Assembly (NCBI GenBank): GCA_028622995.1
Contig: JAJQJQ010000002.1
Span: 4,216,001-4,280,000 of the forward strand
From: Panagrolaimus kolymaensis
Taxonomy: Eukaryota; Nematoda; Chromadorea; Rhabditida; Panagrolaimidae
Length of the DNA stretch: 64,000 nucleotides
Reading direction: 5' to 3'
Positions 1-11,095 of the stretch are shown one piece after another. Under the pieces are notes generated by a model. That model did not search any database. It saw only the letters and a program-made list of their open reading frames with translations, and was not told where the DNA came from. Numbering within the stretch: the first letter of the stretch is position 1; each line of letters begins with the position of its first letter. Both the position numbers and the translations under genes were made by a program.

Positions 1-3000
1 CAAAAAAGTTATGAAAAACTACAACCACGTGCAAGGTTAGAAAAATATTTTAAAGCTGAAACTTTTCTTTTAATAATTAAAATTTAGATATAAAGCTGCA
101 ATTGATCCCACAATAGATTATATTAAAAAATTATGTGCTGGTATGAGGCGAAGTGCTAAAGAAGAACGGGTTTTATTTCATTTTAATGGCCATGGTGTGC
201 CTAAACCAACAGATGCTGGGGAAATATGGGTATTTAATAAAAATATTACGCAGGTTAATATTGGGTATTTTTTATTTCATTCAATAATTTTATGTTTTTT
301 AGTATATTCCTGTTTCAATTTATGATTTACAAGCTTGGATGGGCACTCCATCGGTATATGTTTGGGATTGCCATTCAGCAGGCACAATAGTAAAAAACTT
401 TAAAAAATTTGCAATGGATCATCATGTTCTTTGGATGAAAGATATGAATGATCCCAATAGTTATGCATATAATTCAAAACCACCCGAATTTAGCGAATGT
501 ATTCAACTTGCTGCATGCGACGAAAATGAATTATTACCTACGGATCCATTTTTACCAGCCGATTTATTTACTTCTTGTTTAACAACACCAATTCAAACTT
601 CAATGTTATGGTATGTTCTCAAAACAAATACACAAGATAAATTTTCTGTTCAAATGATTGAATCCATTCCTGGTTCATTAACGGAGAGGAGATCAATATT
701 GGGTGAATTAAATTGGATTTTCACGGCCATCACAGATACAATAGCTTGGAATCGACTTCCAAAAGATACATTTCAAAAATTATTTCGTCAAGATTTACTT
801 GTGGCATCATTATTTCGAAGCTATTTACTCGCAGAAAAAATTATGAGGGATCATGGTTGTAAAGTTGTTTCAAATCCTGCTCTTCCACCTGTGCATGATC
901 ATCCATTATGGGAATATTGGGAATATGTAACTGAATTAACTCTCATAAATATGTATAATCAAAATCATAAACCACCTATGTCGCTTCATTTTAGTCATCA
1001 GGATTGCTTTGTACAAACTTCACTCTTTCATTCTTGTAAGCCATCTCATAATAATTTTAGTAAACATCCTTTAATATTTCTTTTTTTTTCAGTGTTGATT
1101 GAATTACATCCTCCATCACTTGTGGATGATTTTTCTTTTAATTGGTTTTTCGTTGAACAATTACAAGCTTTTGAAGTTTGGCTTAAATTTGATGCCACAA
1201 GAACTCAACCACCCGATCAACTTCCAGTGGTTTTACAAGTTTTATTGAGTCAAGTTCATCGAGTTCAAGCTTTGGAATTATTAGCCCGTTTTGTGGATAT
1301 TGGATCATGGGCTGTTTTAGAAGCTCTTTTTGTTGGAGTTTTTCCATATGTTTTAAAACTTTTAAAATCTGGAACGAGAGAACTTCGAACAGCGCTCGCA
1401 TTTATTTGGGCAAAAATTTTAATAGTTGATCCAAAATGCTGTGAAGATTTACTCAATGATGATGGTTTCATGTATTTTATTGAAATAATTAAAGATCGCA
1501 CCGTACAACCTCGATTTAAAATTATTCCTGCTTTTGTTATTTGCACTTTAATGAATTATCATGGACGGTGAGAAAAAAGAGACACTCGCAAGAAAATAAT
1601 AATTGATCTCGAAAATTTTCAGACATGCGCAAGAAAAATTCTTTTGGAGTAATTTACTTGAAATTGCAATAGAACTTTTAGCTCAAACTGAAGTACAAAA
1701 TTGCAAAATGCTTTGTGTTTGGCTTTTAATAGGTTTGGGAAAATTATGGAATAATTTTGATAAAGCTCGTTGGCAAGCTGTAAGAATATCCGCTTTTGAT
1801 GAAATTGCATTATATCTCAAAGATGATGTACCCGAAGTTCGAGCTGCTGCCGTATATGCTTTAGGGCAATTAATGAGGAATAAATCAGTTAATAATGAAC
1901 ATGCAACAAATGTACGTTCTTTAGACTCTAACTAATTATTTTAAAATTTTAAATTTTGTTCTTTTAGACAAATGGGATCATTTGTGATTCGTTAACAAAC
2001 GATTGCGGTTGGGATGGCTCGGTATTAGTTCGCCTTGAACTCGTTGTTGCAATTCAATGGTTTATTATTGATTATCGAAATAAATTTGCTGAAACTTGTC
2101 TTGAACTTGATAAAAGAGTCTTCACCGATGTTTGTTTTTATCATGTCGTGAAATAATACTTTTCCTTTATTTTAGGCTCAAAGAATAAATGATACAATAA
2201 GTTCAACAAATGGTGGATCTGTTGTAAATCTTACGACATTGGGAACTCCAAATGGGCGAAGAACAATTTCCACTTGTAGTCAATCTTCGGATGGTAATGG
2301 ATCCATGAGTGCTTCAGCTTTCACTGTTGATACAAATTTAACCGGAAGATTATATTCAAGAGAAAATGTTTATCAGCAATGGCAATTACTTGAGAGAAAA
2401 CCCCTTTTAAGCCCATTCGAAAGAATATGGGTTATTGCTCTTCGATTAAGTTTTGATCCAATGTCACAAGTTAGAGAACTTGCTAAAAAGCTAGTTTCAT
2501 ATGTTACATTTGAAGCGGAAGAAATTCGTAAAAGAATAAATGAAACAAATATAATTGATGCATCAAAAGTGAAATTTGTAGTTGGTTCTCCCACAAATCG
2601 AGTAGATTCAGAAGCTATGAATGTAATTAAAAATAATATTAATAAACAACAACGAGCGAGAAATTCATCATCTGGTGGAGAAAATAGTCTCTCAATGTTA
2701 CCGGGTTTTCATTCAACAACATTATTTACTCCAAAACGAAAAGTAAAAATTTTAAAATTTGCATTTAACGAAAATTATTTCAATTTATAGATGTTTATTA
2801 ACGATACACCAAGCAAGCAACATATCCCAATAAATGATACAGATATATTGGATCCAATAATAACAACAGAATTTGTTGAATGGAGTGGCAAAATATTTAA
2901 TAAGCGTATTTATCGTACCCTGTATGATGAAGAAAAAAGTGGAGCTCGTGATTGGATGGTTGATGGAGTGACAAGGTATACGAGTTTAATTCCATCCGAT

Positions 3001-4370
3001 TGGGCCCTTCATACAGCTGAAGGTGTGGAACAACATTCAGAAAAAGATATCAGTAAAGTACAAAAAGGTGAAGGAGCTATTTTACCTACAGGTTTCACAT
3101 TAAATTTTGATCGAACCATTCATTGCCTTGCATGGTCATATTTAAGACCATATGTTTATATTTGTGATGGAAGAAAAGTTGAAGTTTATAATACCATTAA
3201 CAATACTTTACCACCCAATCCCAAAGTTAATAATAAACCATCCCAACCTGCATTTGAAATTCTGGTAAATGATGATCCACTTTTTGAAGATCCATTAAGC
3301 GAAATTATTGTGGTAAATGAAAAGAATCATGAAATTTTACTTATGGGTACTCAGGATGGTCTCATATCAATTTGGGATCCTACCTTCAATGAGCATTCTC
3401 ATGAAATTATTGATACACCAAAAATGCTTACATCCAATCACATTTTTAATGATCAAACTCGAATTTATAATAATCAAAATTCTATTGGAAGACGAGGAGT
3501 AACAAGCAGCGAAAAAAGCTTTACTAAATATAATTATGATAGAAGCAATCATACTCTTTATAGGTAAGAATTTATTGGAAGTATTTGTATGACATTTTTT
3601 ATTGTTTTAGTTGGGATCAAAATAATGGACGATTATTATGCGGAGGAAATGTTCGAATTGCAAGAATTTGGGATGCATGGGCAGAAAAGAATAAAGTTGA
3701 TATAAAATTAGAACCAAAAGATGGAATAACTTCTTCTCTTTGTACTGATTTTAATCAAGCATTGGTGTGTGTTGGATTTAATACAGGGATGTCAGCGGTT
3801 TATGACATACGTATGCCACATAAATTTTTTAAAACTATGGTAATGCGAAGTGAAACTCGCTCCAAAGTTGTTGGAAGTTCATTTCTTGGAGAAACATCGG
3901 TATTAACGATGGGATACGAGGATGGCATTATTAAAGTTTATGACCCAAGACAATTTCAAGAACCATTAGAAATTTTTAAAGCTCTTGAATCTAAACAACA
4001 ACAACCAAAGCCTGTAACATCTTCCTTATTATCCTTCGGGGCATCGATTAATAATGCTCCAAGAAAGCCAAACTTTCCTTTATCTATGACTAAAATGGTT
4101 GTTCAATCCTCAAATTATGTAAGTCTTAACGCATTAGGTTTTTGTAACCATTTATAAATTTAGTTGGCTGCTTGCGCTATGAATGATAGCACAATTCGAC
4201 TATTTGATTTAAATGGTAAAAGGCATCGATTATTAGATTATGTATTACATCCCCAAGCAACTTTACTATCAACATATTCAACAATTTCCACAATGAACTT
4301 TCATTCGAGAAGAGTTCATCTTGCAGCTGCAACGTCAAACAATGTTTTTGGTATTTACAATGTCAATTAA
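1..4370 (+). CDS. daf-15: Raptor (TORC1 scaffold), 5'-truncated by window edge
   Basis: Regulatory-associated protein of TOR, which brings substrates to TORC1 kinase at the lysosome. Exons by splice sites and homology: <1..35, 88..253, 303..1035, 1093..1567, 1623..1911, 1968..2129, 2176..2742, 2791..3563, 3611..4118, 4164..4370, giving 1,304 residues in one frame. The N-terminal caspase-like (RNC) domain is visible with [12 protein letters not shown] and VWDCHSAG, followed by HEAT-like repeats ([38 protein letters not shown]) and a C-terminal WD40 propeller ([24 protein letters not shown]). The family is about 1,300-1,400 residues, so only a short N-terminus is missing. The 57-bp intron at 1036-1092 is a multiple of three and stop-free; I treat it as an intron because it has GTAAGC and a TTTCAG end and interrupts the alignment with animal Raptor. 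The symbol assumes orthology to C. elegans daf-15. Confidence 0.95.
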
Positions 4371-5198
4371 ATCTTTTTTATTTTAGTACTTATGTTATTA
4401 GGTTTCTAGTTTTATTTTTCAACAAATGCCATTCAAAATTTTGCTAGTTTTTAATTTGGGTATTTCATGACAAAGATTTTTATATTATTGTTTCTTGTAC
4501 ATACATACATTTCCTTATTCTTTTGTTTTGTTTCGCTTCAACTGCCATTTGTACATTATTGCTTTTCTTTTCTAATATGTTTATATTGTTTCATTTTATA
4601 TTTGCTCAAAACAAAACAAAAAAAAACCTGAGTGTGCTGTTACTTTTGCTCAAAAACAAATTTTGTAATTTAGAGATGTTTGATAGTTTTATTTATGTAC
4701 AGATTTTATTATACACATATTATTTTTGAGATGATAAAAAAATTACTGTTAAATATATTCAGTTTCATACTTTTATTATTTATTTCACAAATAAATATAT
4801 ACAAAATACATATTAAAATTTAGAAACAATATGCTGGGGGCCATTACCATCTTTTATTCTAAAACGTCACTAACATTCTACCGAAGCTAATTGTGCTATA
4901 ACTTAGAAAGTCACAGAAATGAGATTTAATTAATTTAAACTTTTTTATTGTTTTCAACAAAACAAAAACATTTTTGAAAAAAAAATTCGTTAAAAATTTT
5001 TGATGGGAAAAAAGTGTTTCAAAATTTATCTTGGCAACGAGCGCTCTCTCCTCTTTTTTGTTGTTTCGTTAAAACTTTTTTGCGTGTTTTACCTTTAAAA
5101 AAAAGTTTGTTACAAATTAGTTAAACCTTTTTTGCTTCCATTTTTAGTTTTTTTTTTATTAAACTTACCTTCATTTTTTAGATTTAACTTCAATAATT
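4371..5198. other. Intergenic: Raptor 3' UTR and CIAO2B leader
   Basis: No gene is supported. There is an AATAAA-type signal near 4790. A slightly less AT-rich block (about 4825-4920) has no recognisable RNA family. A pyrimidine tract with a 3' splice site (AG at 5180-5181) stands 17 bp before the CIAO2B start and has no matching upstream coding exon, which suggests a trans-splice acceptor. Confidence 0.6.
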
Positions 5199-5681
5199 AT
5201 GGGTGTTGAAAAACTTGATAACGCTGCTCCTGTTATTTATGATGTAAAATCTCGAGAAATTGATGATCGTAAAGCTGCTGATTTTGATGAAAATGTTGAT
5301 GATCCAATTGATGCAAGAGAAATATTTGATTATATTCGTGATATCAATGATCCTGAACATCCATATTCTCTCGAACAATTAAATGTCGTTCAAGAAGAAC
5401 TTATCAAAGTTTATGATACAGAAGATCCATGGGTAGACATAAGTTTTACACCTACTATACCTCACTGCTCTCTTGCAACTTTAATTGGTTTAGCTATCAA
5501 AGTTAAACTTTCTCGTTCACTACCGCCAAATATGAAAACTGTTGTTCGAATTACTCCTGGTACTCATAATACTGAAGCTGCAATTAACAAACAATTGGCT
5601 GATAAAGAAAGAGTTGCTGCTGCTATCGATAATCCTTCAGTGATGAGAACTGTTAATCAATGCTTGAAAGGTCGAGAATAA
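5199..5681 (+). CDS. ciao2b: MIP18-family Fe-S assembly factor (CIAO2B/FAM96B)
   Basis: Single-exon gene for a 160-residue protein of the MIP18 family (DUF59). With MMS19 and CIAO1 it forms the targeting complex of the cytosolic iron-sulfur assembly pathway, delivering 4Fe-4S clusters to DNA polymerases, helicases and other apoproteins. Family signatures seen: DPIDAREIFDYIRDINDPEHPYSLEQLNVV, then TPTIPHCSLATLIGL with the family's reactive cysteine at C90, then LPPNMKTVVRITPGTH and the C-terminal NKQLADKERVAAA. Length matches animal CIAO2B. The start is the first ATG after the trans-splice-like AG at 5181. ERAL1 follows 209 bp downstream on the same strand with its own acceptor, so the pair looks like an operon. 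Confidence 0.95.
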   Translation: MGVEKLDNAAPVIYDVKSREIDDRKAADFDENVDDPIDAREIFDYIRDINDPEHPYSLEQLNVVQEELIKVYDTEDPWVDISFTPTIPHCSLATLIGLAIKVKLSRSLPPNMKTVVRITPGTHNTEAAINKQLADKERVAAAIDNPSVMRTVNQCLKGRE

Positions 5682-5890
5682 GAGTGAAGATTTTAATCGA
5701 TGTTCTTGATTATTATTTTTTTACGTGTATATGTTTATCTTTTTTCCCGGTTACTTTTAATAAATATTTTTTGTTGTTTGAATATTTTGTTTCATTTATC
5801 GATGTTTTATCTTTAACAATATTTTAATAAACTTTTTTTAAAGTTTTTGTAAGAATTAAAATTTCAGCTTTTCGATTCATCATTAATATA

Positions 5891-7186
5891 ATGCTTAAAG
5901 TTAAATATCTTCATCAAATATCTGTAAATCGTTGGTTAAGAACCACAATAACTCTTCAACCTGAATCACCACCAAATCGAAGAGCTCTTAAAGTTGCTGT
6001 TATTGGACCACCAAATGTTGGGAAATCAGCAATTACTAATGAAATCATCAAAGCTGATCTTTGTGCAGTTTCAAAGAAAATGGATACCACTCGAAGCAAT
6101 AATATTGCTGCAATAACCGAAAATTCCTGCCAACTTATTGTTGTTGATAGTCCTGGTTTAGTTGGAATTAAACATGCTAGAGAATCGATTGGAGCTCATT
6201 CAGAATCTCCAATCTTAACTGATCCTGAAAGAGCTATTTCGAAAGCTGAACATTTACTTGTTATTCATGTAAGTGGTTTAAAGATGTTTAATTAATTAAT
6301 TAATTAATTATTCAATTCATTTTAGGACGCAACATTACCTGGAAAATATATTTCACATCGTATTTTGCATATTCTTCACCGATACAGTCATATTCCTGCA
6401 ACGCTAGTTATCAATAAAATTGATTTGATAAATCGACAAGCTGATTTACTTGAATTAGGAAAAATACTTACAAATGGAGTAGTTGGAGGCCAAAAAATAA
6501 CAACTCAACCTGTGAATCTTGGAAAGCTGGGACGTGTACAAACAAAAGATGAAATCAAATTACATTTGCCGATTGAGGAAAAAGATGAAAATTGGAAATT
6601 ACTTTACAAGTAAGTATTTTAGAGTTACTTAACCAAATTTCATTGGTGCCTTTTTAGTCGCCTTTTGAATAAACCGACGTATAAAATAAATTGGGGTGAA
6701 ACTCGTAAACTCTTTGGTGATCAATGTGGATGGCCCAATTTTGATCGATTATTTTTTATTTCTGCACATACTGGTAAAGGAATTGATGAGCTTCGAAGTC
6801 ATCTTCAAAATGTCTCATTTCCTTTGGAAGGCGATTTTCCTTTCAATGAAGAAGAAATGACTCACAAGAGACCTCGTGAAATTTGCTCTGAACATATTCG
6901 ATCTGAAATTCTCAATGCTCTTCCTGGTGATATCGCTTATAAACTTCGTGTCAACGTTCTTGAATGGGATATTATTGTTTCGGAAGAAAAGGGTGAAGCA
7001 CAACGCATTCAAATGCTCGCTGATATAAATTGTGATAAACTTCGATGGGCTCAACTTTTAGCAAACGCAATACCTCATATTGAACGAGAAGTATCCCAGC
7101 ATCTTCAAAATTTATTTGGTGGAATTGCTGATGTCAAAATTAGACCAAAATTTCAAACAGAGATAATTGGGCCAAAAGAAGAGTAG
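5891..7186 (+). CDS. eral1: Era-like GTPase, mitochondrial (ERAL1)
   Basis: Mitochondrial Era GTPase that chaperones 12S rRNA during small-subunit assembly. Exons 5891..6268, 6326..6609, 6658..7186 give 396 residues. The first ~25 residues are basic and lack acids, fitting a mitochondrial presequence. G motifs: GPPNVGKS (39-46), threonines of switch I in MDTTRSN, DSPG (86-89, family usually DTPG), NKID (156-159) and SAHTGKG. The C-terminal third carries the KH domain (LRVNVLEWDIIVSEEKGEAQ, then an Arg/Lys-rich end). The acceptor CAG at 5865-5867 lies 23 bp before the ATG with no upstream exon, so this may be the second gene of an operon with CIAO2B. Confidence 0.93.
6288..6311. repeat. (AATT)n microsatellite in ERAL1 intron 1
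   Basis: About six tandem copies of the tetranucleotide TTAA/AATT fill the middle of the 57-bp first intron of ERAL1 (6269-6325). It is expected to be length-polymorphic. Confidence 0.85.
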
Positions 7187-7275
7187 TTTATATAATTGTT
7201 ATGTTGTTAATAGTTGTTACAGAAAAATAAATACTTTATTAAACGCTTTATTAAAATTTCCTATTATACATAAAC

Positions 7276-7785
7276 CTATTTTTTGCTAAATTGAACTTTC
7301 AAAGCTGCTTCTTTTACGTCGACGTGTTCCAATTCAGCTTCGAGCAAAGTCGTATCTTTTCCAGATTTTCTTGCAGCTTGAATTTGATCTCTCAGAATTT
7401 TTCGTTCTAAATTTGAAGAAAGAAGGTGTGGTGGAGCATCCATAATAGCATCAAGATCACTAGCTTCTCTAAAAAAAGTCCATATATAAATAAAAAGAAA
7501 TAAACAAAATGAAACGCACCTTAACCATCCAAAATAAACAATAAGCAGATTTATAGATAATAAAGCAGACAGCAATTTTTTGTTACGATAAGAATGAGTT
7601 TGGTAATAATCAGGCTCCCATGTGGATTTTTTGAGATCAAATTGTCGTCTATCAAGCCCTTGATAAGCACTTGTTTCACTGAATTTAATTTCACGATTTC
7701 CAGGTTCACGTAGCAATTTTGTGGACGTAGAAAATGACGAAAGCGAAGTTGTCGCTCTTAAATATGGTAATCCAGAGCGTAACAT
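7276..7785 (-). CDS. UQCC4/CCSMST1-like mitochondrial membrane protein
   Basis: Complement of exons 7520..7785 and 7276..7468 gives 152 residues. The N-terminus is a mitochondrial-type presequence (Arg/Ser/Leu-rich, RSGLPYLRATTSLSSFSTSTK). Then come REIKFSETSA, one transmembrane segment (LLSALLSINLLIVYFGWL) and LREASDLDAIM, the order and spacing of the CCSMST1 family (IEFSSSKA ... LREESEADQWL in human UQCC4, a complex III assembly factor). A charged C-terminal helix follows. The 51-bp intron (7469-7519) is in frame and stop-free; splicing restores the WLREAS junction, so I treat it as an intron. A 3' splice site ends 2 bp before the ATG. It lies 143 bp downstream of MRTO4 on the same strand, like a downstream operon gene. 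Family assignment is by short motifs and is moderate. Confidence 0.6.
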   Translation of the reverse strand: MLRSGLPYLRATTSLSSFSTSTKLLREPGNREIKFSETSAYQGLDRRQFDLKKSTWEPDYYQTHSYRNKKLLSALLSINLLIVYFGWLRCVSFCLFLFIYIWTFFREASDLDAIMDAPPHLLSSNLERKILRDQIQAARKSGKDTTLLEAELEHVDVKEAALKVQFSKK

Positions 7786-7928
7786 TACTAAAAAAATAAG
7801 TACAAGTTTTTTAATCCAATGTTTACTCTAAAGTAATAATGGAAGAAACCAACGTTGTGTAAAAAACGCAAAAGAACAAATTATAAATTTATTTTAAAAC
7901 TCAACAAACAATGTAATAACAACAAATT

Positions 7929-8525
7929 TTAATCCAACATAGTAAGACCTTCATCCTTAGACCAGTGACCATCAAGTTTGAATTCATAATCACTTTCGGA
8001 TAAATCATTGAAGAATCTAAAACCAAAATAAAAGAGATGTTTGGAATTATTGTAAAACATACTTGACAACATTTTCTTGGCTTTCATTGGTAAACATTAA
8101 ACCACGTTTTCCTTTGAGAAGTTTACTGACTTTGTGTAAACCATTAGCTTTTTCTGTGGTAGCATCACGACCAAGAGCAACGCCCATCAAAGTGTTTTTA
8201 CCATTAAAAAATTTTGAATTCTTTTTGAAATGTTGCCGAATCTAAAATAGTCAACTTATAAATCTTTGAATGTAAAAAAAGGCAAACCTGTGTCATTTTA
8301 GTAGTATTCAATGAGCCAATGGAATATACGAAAAGATGTTTATGTTCTCCAAGAGATGTTGTTACCTTGCTGATGATATTTTCCTTATCTTCCTTTGTCT
8401 TTTTCTTGATTTTTGTGAGAGAAACTAAAAAGACATTTAATTAAGTTTGATTCTAGATATCGGGTTTTATCATTAAAATATCTTTAAAAATACTTACTTT
8501 CTTTATCACGTCTGGATTTGGGCAT
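7929..8525 (-). CDS. mrto4: MRTO4, ribosome assembly P0-like factor lacking domain II
   Basis: Complement of 8498..8525, 8288..8424, 8063..8241 and 7929..8016; 143 residues. It is the nucleolar P0 paralogue that occupies the P0 site on pre-60S particles. Identity rests on MPKSRRDKEISLTKIKKKTK at the start, the FVYSIG strand, MGVALGRDATTEKANGLHKVSK and GLMFTNESQENVVKFFN, which track human MRTO4 residue by residue. Human MRTO4 is about 239 residues. Here the protein goes from NVVKFFNDLSESD directly into YEFKLDGHWSKDEG and stops, so the insertion (domain II) is absent or the C-terminal half is lost. The last intron is 46 bp, leaving no room for a hidden exon. A 3' splice site lies 5 bp before the ATG. 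Confidence 0.85.
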
Positions 8526-8673
8526 TTTTGCTGTTGAATAAAAATATTTTAATAATTTTAGTGTAAAACCAATGATTTCAAATTTTTCTAAATTTTTTGA
8601 AGGCAGATGACATCCAAAATTAAAGGGCACATTGCCAAAATATGCTACAGTCAACTAAAAAACGGGGAGAGAA

Positions 8674-8721
8674 CACTTGCCCGACGGTGTGAAAAAAGTG
8701 TGAAAAGTTGCCCGACCTGGC
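8674..8721 (-). repeat. 48-bp dispersed repeat, copy A (upstream of MRTO4)
   Basis: Matches the segment 12717-12764 at 47 of 48 positions in inverted orientation. It contains two GTCGGGCAA boxes separated by CTTTTCACACTTTTTTCACA. It lies about 150 bp upstream of the minus-strand MRTO4 start. A third GCGTCGGGCAA box on the plus strand is nearby at about 8760. Confidence 0.9.
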
Positions 8722-8942
8722 AAAAAGTAATGAATGACAAGTGTGAAAAAATGAAAAGAGCGTCGGGCAAAAAAAGAAGCTCTTTAAAAGTTTCAAATTT
8801 GTGAAATTTTTTATTGATTTGTTTCAAAAATATATGCATAAATTTATTTACATTTTAAAACTATTATCGCTCGAATTTAATTACCTTGTTAACCAATTTT
8901 ATTTTTTAAAAATGTTGCAATTATTTTTACATTAAAAAAAAG

Positions 8943-9986
8943 CTAAAAAGACACAATTGGCTCAAAATGGTTCCCATTAACATAATCGACAAAAAGAGAA
9001 GGAACATTATTTACTGCTTTAACAACTTTATCTTCCGTCATTGTTAAATGGGGCGCAAAAATAAAGCCGTTGTTACTTGGGTATCTAAACCAAATATTTA
9101 GACCAATTAAATCAGATAAGCCATGGGCATCGTCGTTTCCGGCCCAAAGCTCCAGTGGTACACCTTCATTTTTGTAAAGCACTTTTAAAATTTCATCACG
9201 TTTTCGTTCAAATTCTTTCACGATTTTTGCGGAACCAATACTATGAATTGTTAATCCATGTTTGATGATATGGTCATAAGTTCTTAATCTTATTTGCCAG
9301 TGGTGTCGTTGATTTCCAGTTAACAATACTGAAGCTGAACGAAAGAAGCAATGTCCATCACCCCTTGCTTTACCTTTTCGAAAAGTCAACGGATTGTACA
9401 CATTATTCGAAGCGGTTAATAAAGGAGATTCTTCAACAAGGCTTGGATCTAATCCCAACCGCTTTAAAGATTCTATGATTTGATCTTTTGAAGGAGAATT
9501 AAAATAAACGTTAACATCATCATTTGGTATTATTCCACCTGGACGAAGTTTTTGATTGTCCTTTTTTTGAGAATTTAACATATTCTTGCTTGCCATAACT
9601 CGAGGATTATTTATACCATCGACTTTATCCATATCTTGCTGAATTTTTGGTTGAAGTTTAACTTCATCTTCAACCACTTCCACGCTTTCATTTGCCTGAA
9701 CAGAATTTAAAAGACGTTTGTTGAAGTTTGATGTTTCTGATTTAATTTTATTTTGAATTTCTGGGGCTTTAAAATTCAAAAAATCTTCTCTTCTTTGTTC
9801 ACCAGTAAGCTCATCAATTAAGGCATTAGCTTCGGTAATAGCTGACCAATCAAAGGGAATGGTTTCATTTAAACTTTCGGACAAAAGTTTTTGAACTCCA
9901 TTATTTTCTTCATCACCGACAATATCTGCTTCATAAGTTCTTGATGCTTGTTCATCGAAAGTTTCATTCATCTCCATTTCGACCAT
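8943..9986 (-). CDS. OTU-domain cysteine protease (deubiquitinase body)
   Basis: The open frame encodes 347 residues from the first ATG; the same frame is open further upstream (to about 10058) with Asp/Glu/Lys-rich coding-like sequence. The first ~160 residues are acidic and low in order. The OTU domain follows: GDGHCFFRSASVLLTGNQ with the catalytic Asp210/Cys213 pair, a helix region with HHWQIRLRTYDHI, LELWAGNDDAHGLSDLIGL, and the catalytic His in NGNHFEPIVSF (H340) at the extreme C-terminus. OTU proteases cleave ubiquitin from substrates; the linkage preference cannot be read here. It probably continues into the exon at 10217-10765, but the two are out of frame by one base near 10057 (see findings). 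Confidence 0.85.
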   Translation of the reverse strand: MVEMEMNETFDEQASRTYEADIVGDEENNGVQKLLSESLNETIPFDWSAITEANALIDELTGEQRREDFLNFKAPEIQNKIKSETSNFNKRLLNSVQANESVEVVEDEVKLQPKIQQDMDKVDGINNPRVMASKNMLNSQKKDNQKLRPGGIIPNDDVNVYFNSPSKDQIIESLKRLGLDPSLVEESPLLTASNNVYNPLTFRKGKARGDGHCFFRSASVLLTGNQRHHWQIRLRTYDHIIKHGLTIHSIGSAKIVKEFERKRDEILKVLYKNEGVPLELWAGNDDAHGLSDLIGLNIWFRYPSNNGFIFAPHLTMTEDKVVKAVNNVPSLFVDYVNGNHFEPIVSF

Positions 9987-10216
9987 TTTTTCGGCATTTT
10001 CAATAATTTTGTGTAAATCTTTTGATTTTTTAAAATCATAATCTTCATAATCATTATTTCATTTTTGTTTTTGATTTTGGTTATTTTTCCAGCAATGATG
10101 TTGGGTACTTGCTAAAAATTAACACGATTTTGATAAAACTTAAAAATCAAAAATCAAAAAAAGCTAAATTTAAGGTTAAACCAAATAGACACATTATGTA
10201 TTATTTAAATTCTCAC

Positions 10217-10765
10217 CTTTACTTTACTCATAAATGAATCAAATAGTGAATGGGATGGTGCCGATCGAGTTCGCTGTTGAACACATTTTCGAATTCTTGA
10301 CATTCTTCGTTCTTTGACATCCTCTGAATCCTCCTCTTCATTTTCAAGAATGAAGGGTTCTTTTGGTTCTTTATGATGGGTTAGCTGGATATCTTTTAAA
10401 ATTTTGAAGCAATTTGGTTTCTGGATTAATGGTTGATTTGTTTGAGCGATATCATTTCCACCACTATTTCCTGTTGCATTTCTTACTTGTGCTGCATTTT
10501 GTAATAAATTTTGAGCAGCTTCCATTGGATCAATCTTTATACCCTCTTTGGTTGCTGGTGGTTGTTGAATTAAATGGGAAGAAGATTGAACACATGTATT
10601 TCGGGATGAACTTGAAGAGGAAGAAATACGAGAATTTTGAGCAGTTTGAATAGGAGGATTATTCATTTCCTTTTTTAAATTCTTAAGGCTTTCCATCATT
10701 TGGGTTGGAACTTGAGGATCCAAACCCTTTGAAGATCCATCTTTCGATTTGCCATAATTAAACAT
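10217..10765 (-). CDS. Ser/Gln/Asn-rich exon, probable N-terminus of the OTU gene
   Basis: 183 codons from an ATG at 10765 to a good GTGAGA donor at 10216. The protein is polar and probably disordered: a poly-Ser run, a Gln/Asn-rich middle, then KEPFILENEEEDSEDVKERRMSRIRK and RSAPSHSLFDSFMSKVK. The 105-bp intron (10112-10216) ends in TTTTTAG and leads in phase to QVPNIIAGKITKIKNKNE, after which the frame runs into a dead end unless one base is added near 10057, where it would continue as the OTU protein. Alternatively it is a separate short gene ending shortly after 10000. No family is recognised for this part alone. Confidence 0.55.
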
Positions 10766-11095
10766 GGCTAAAAAATATTTAAGCCTTTAAAAAAAAGCAA
10801 ATCAAAACAAATATACACGATATTTATTTTTATATTGTACTTAAAAATTTTCTAAATAAATTATTTTTCTTCAAAGAAAAACACTAATGTACAATTTTTT
10901 GGTGTGCTTTGCGCAATGCTTTTTTTAAATGTCAAGAAACAAACAATTTGCCGTCTTTTTTGATCTTTTTATTCGGCTGTCTACTTTGATGAGAATAAAA
11001 AAAAACAGTCATTTGCTGAAAAAATTTCCATTTTATTTTTGCTTAAATTTCTTGGAAATAAAATCGATTGAAAACAATAATTTGACTGTTTTAAA

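Noticed and set aside
8607..8804. 65-codon ORF covering repeat copy A
   Set aside because: The frame lies on the 48-bp repeat and A-rich DNA; the matching copy B does not keep the same protein.
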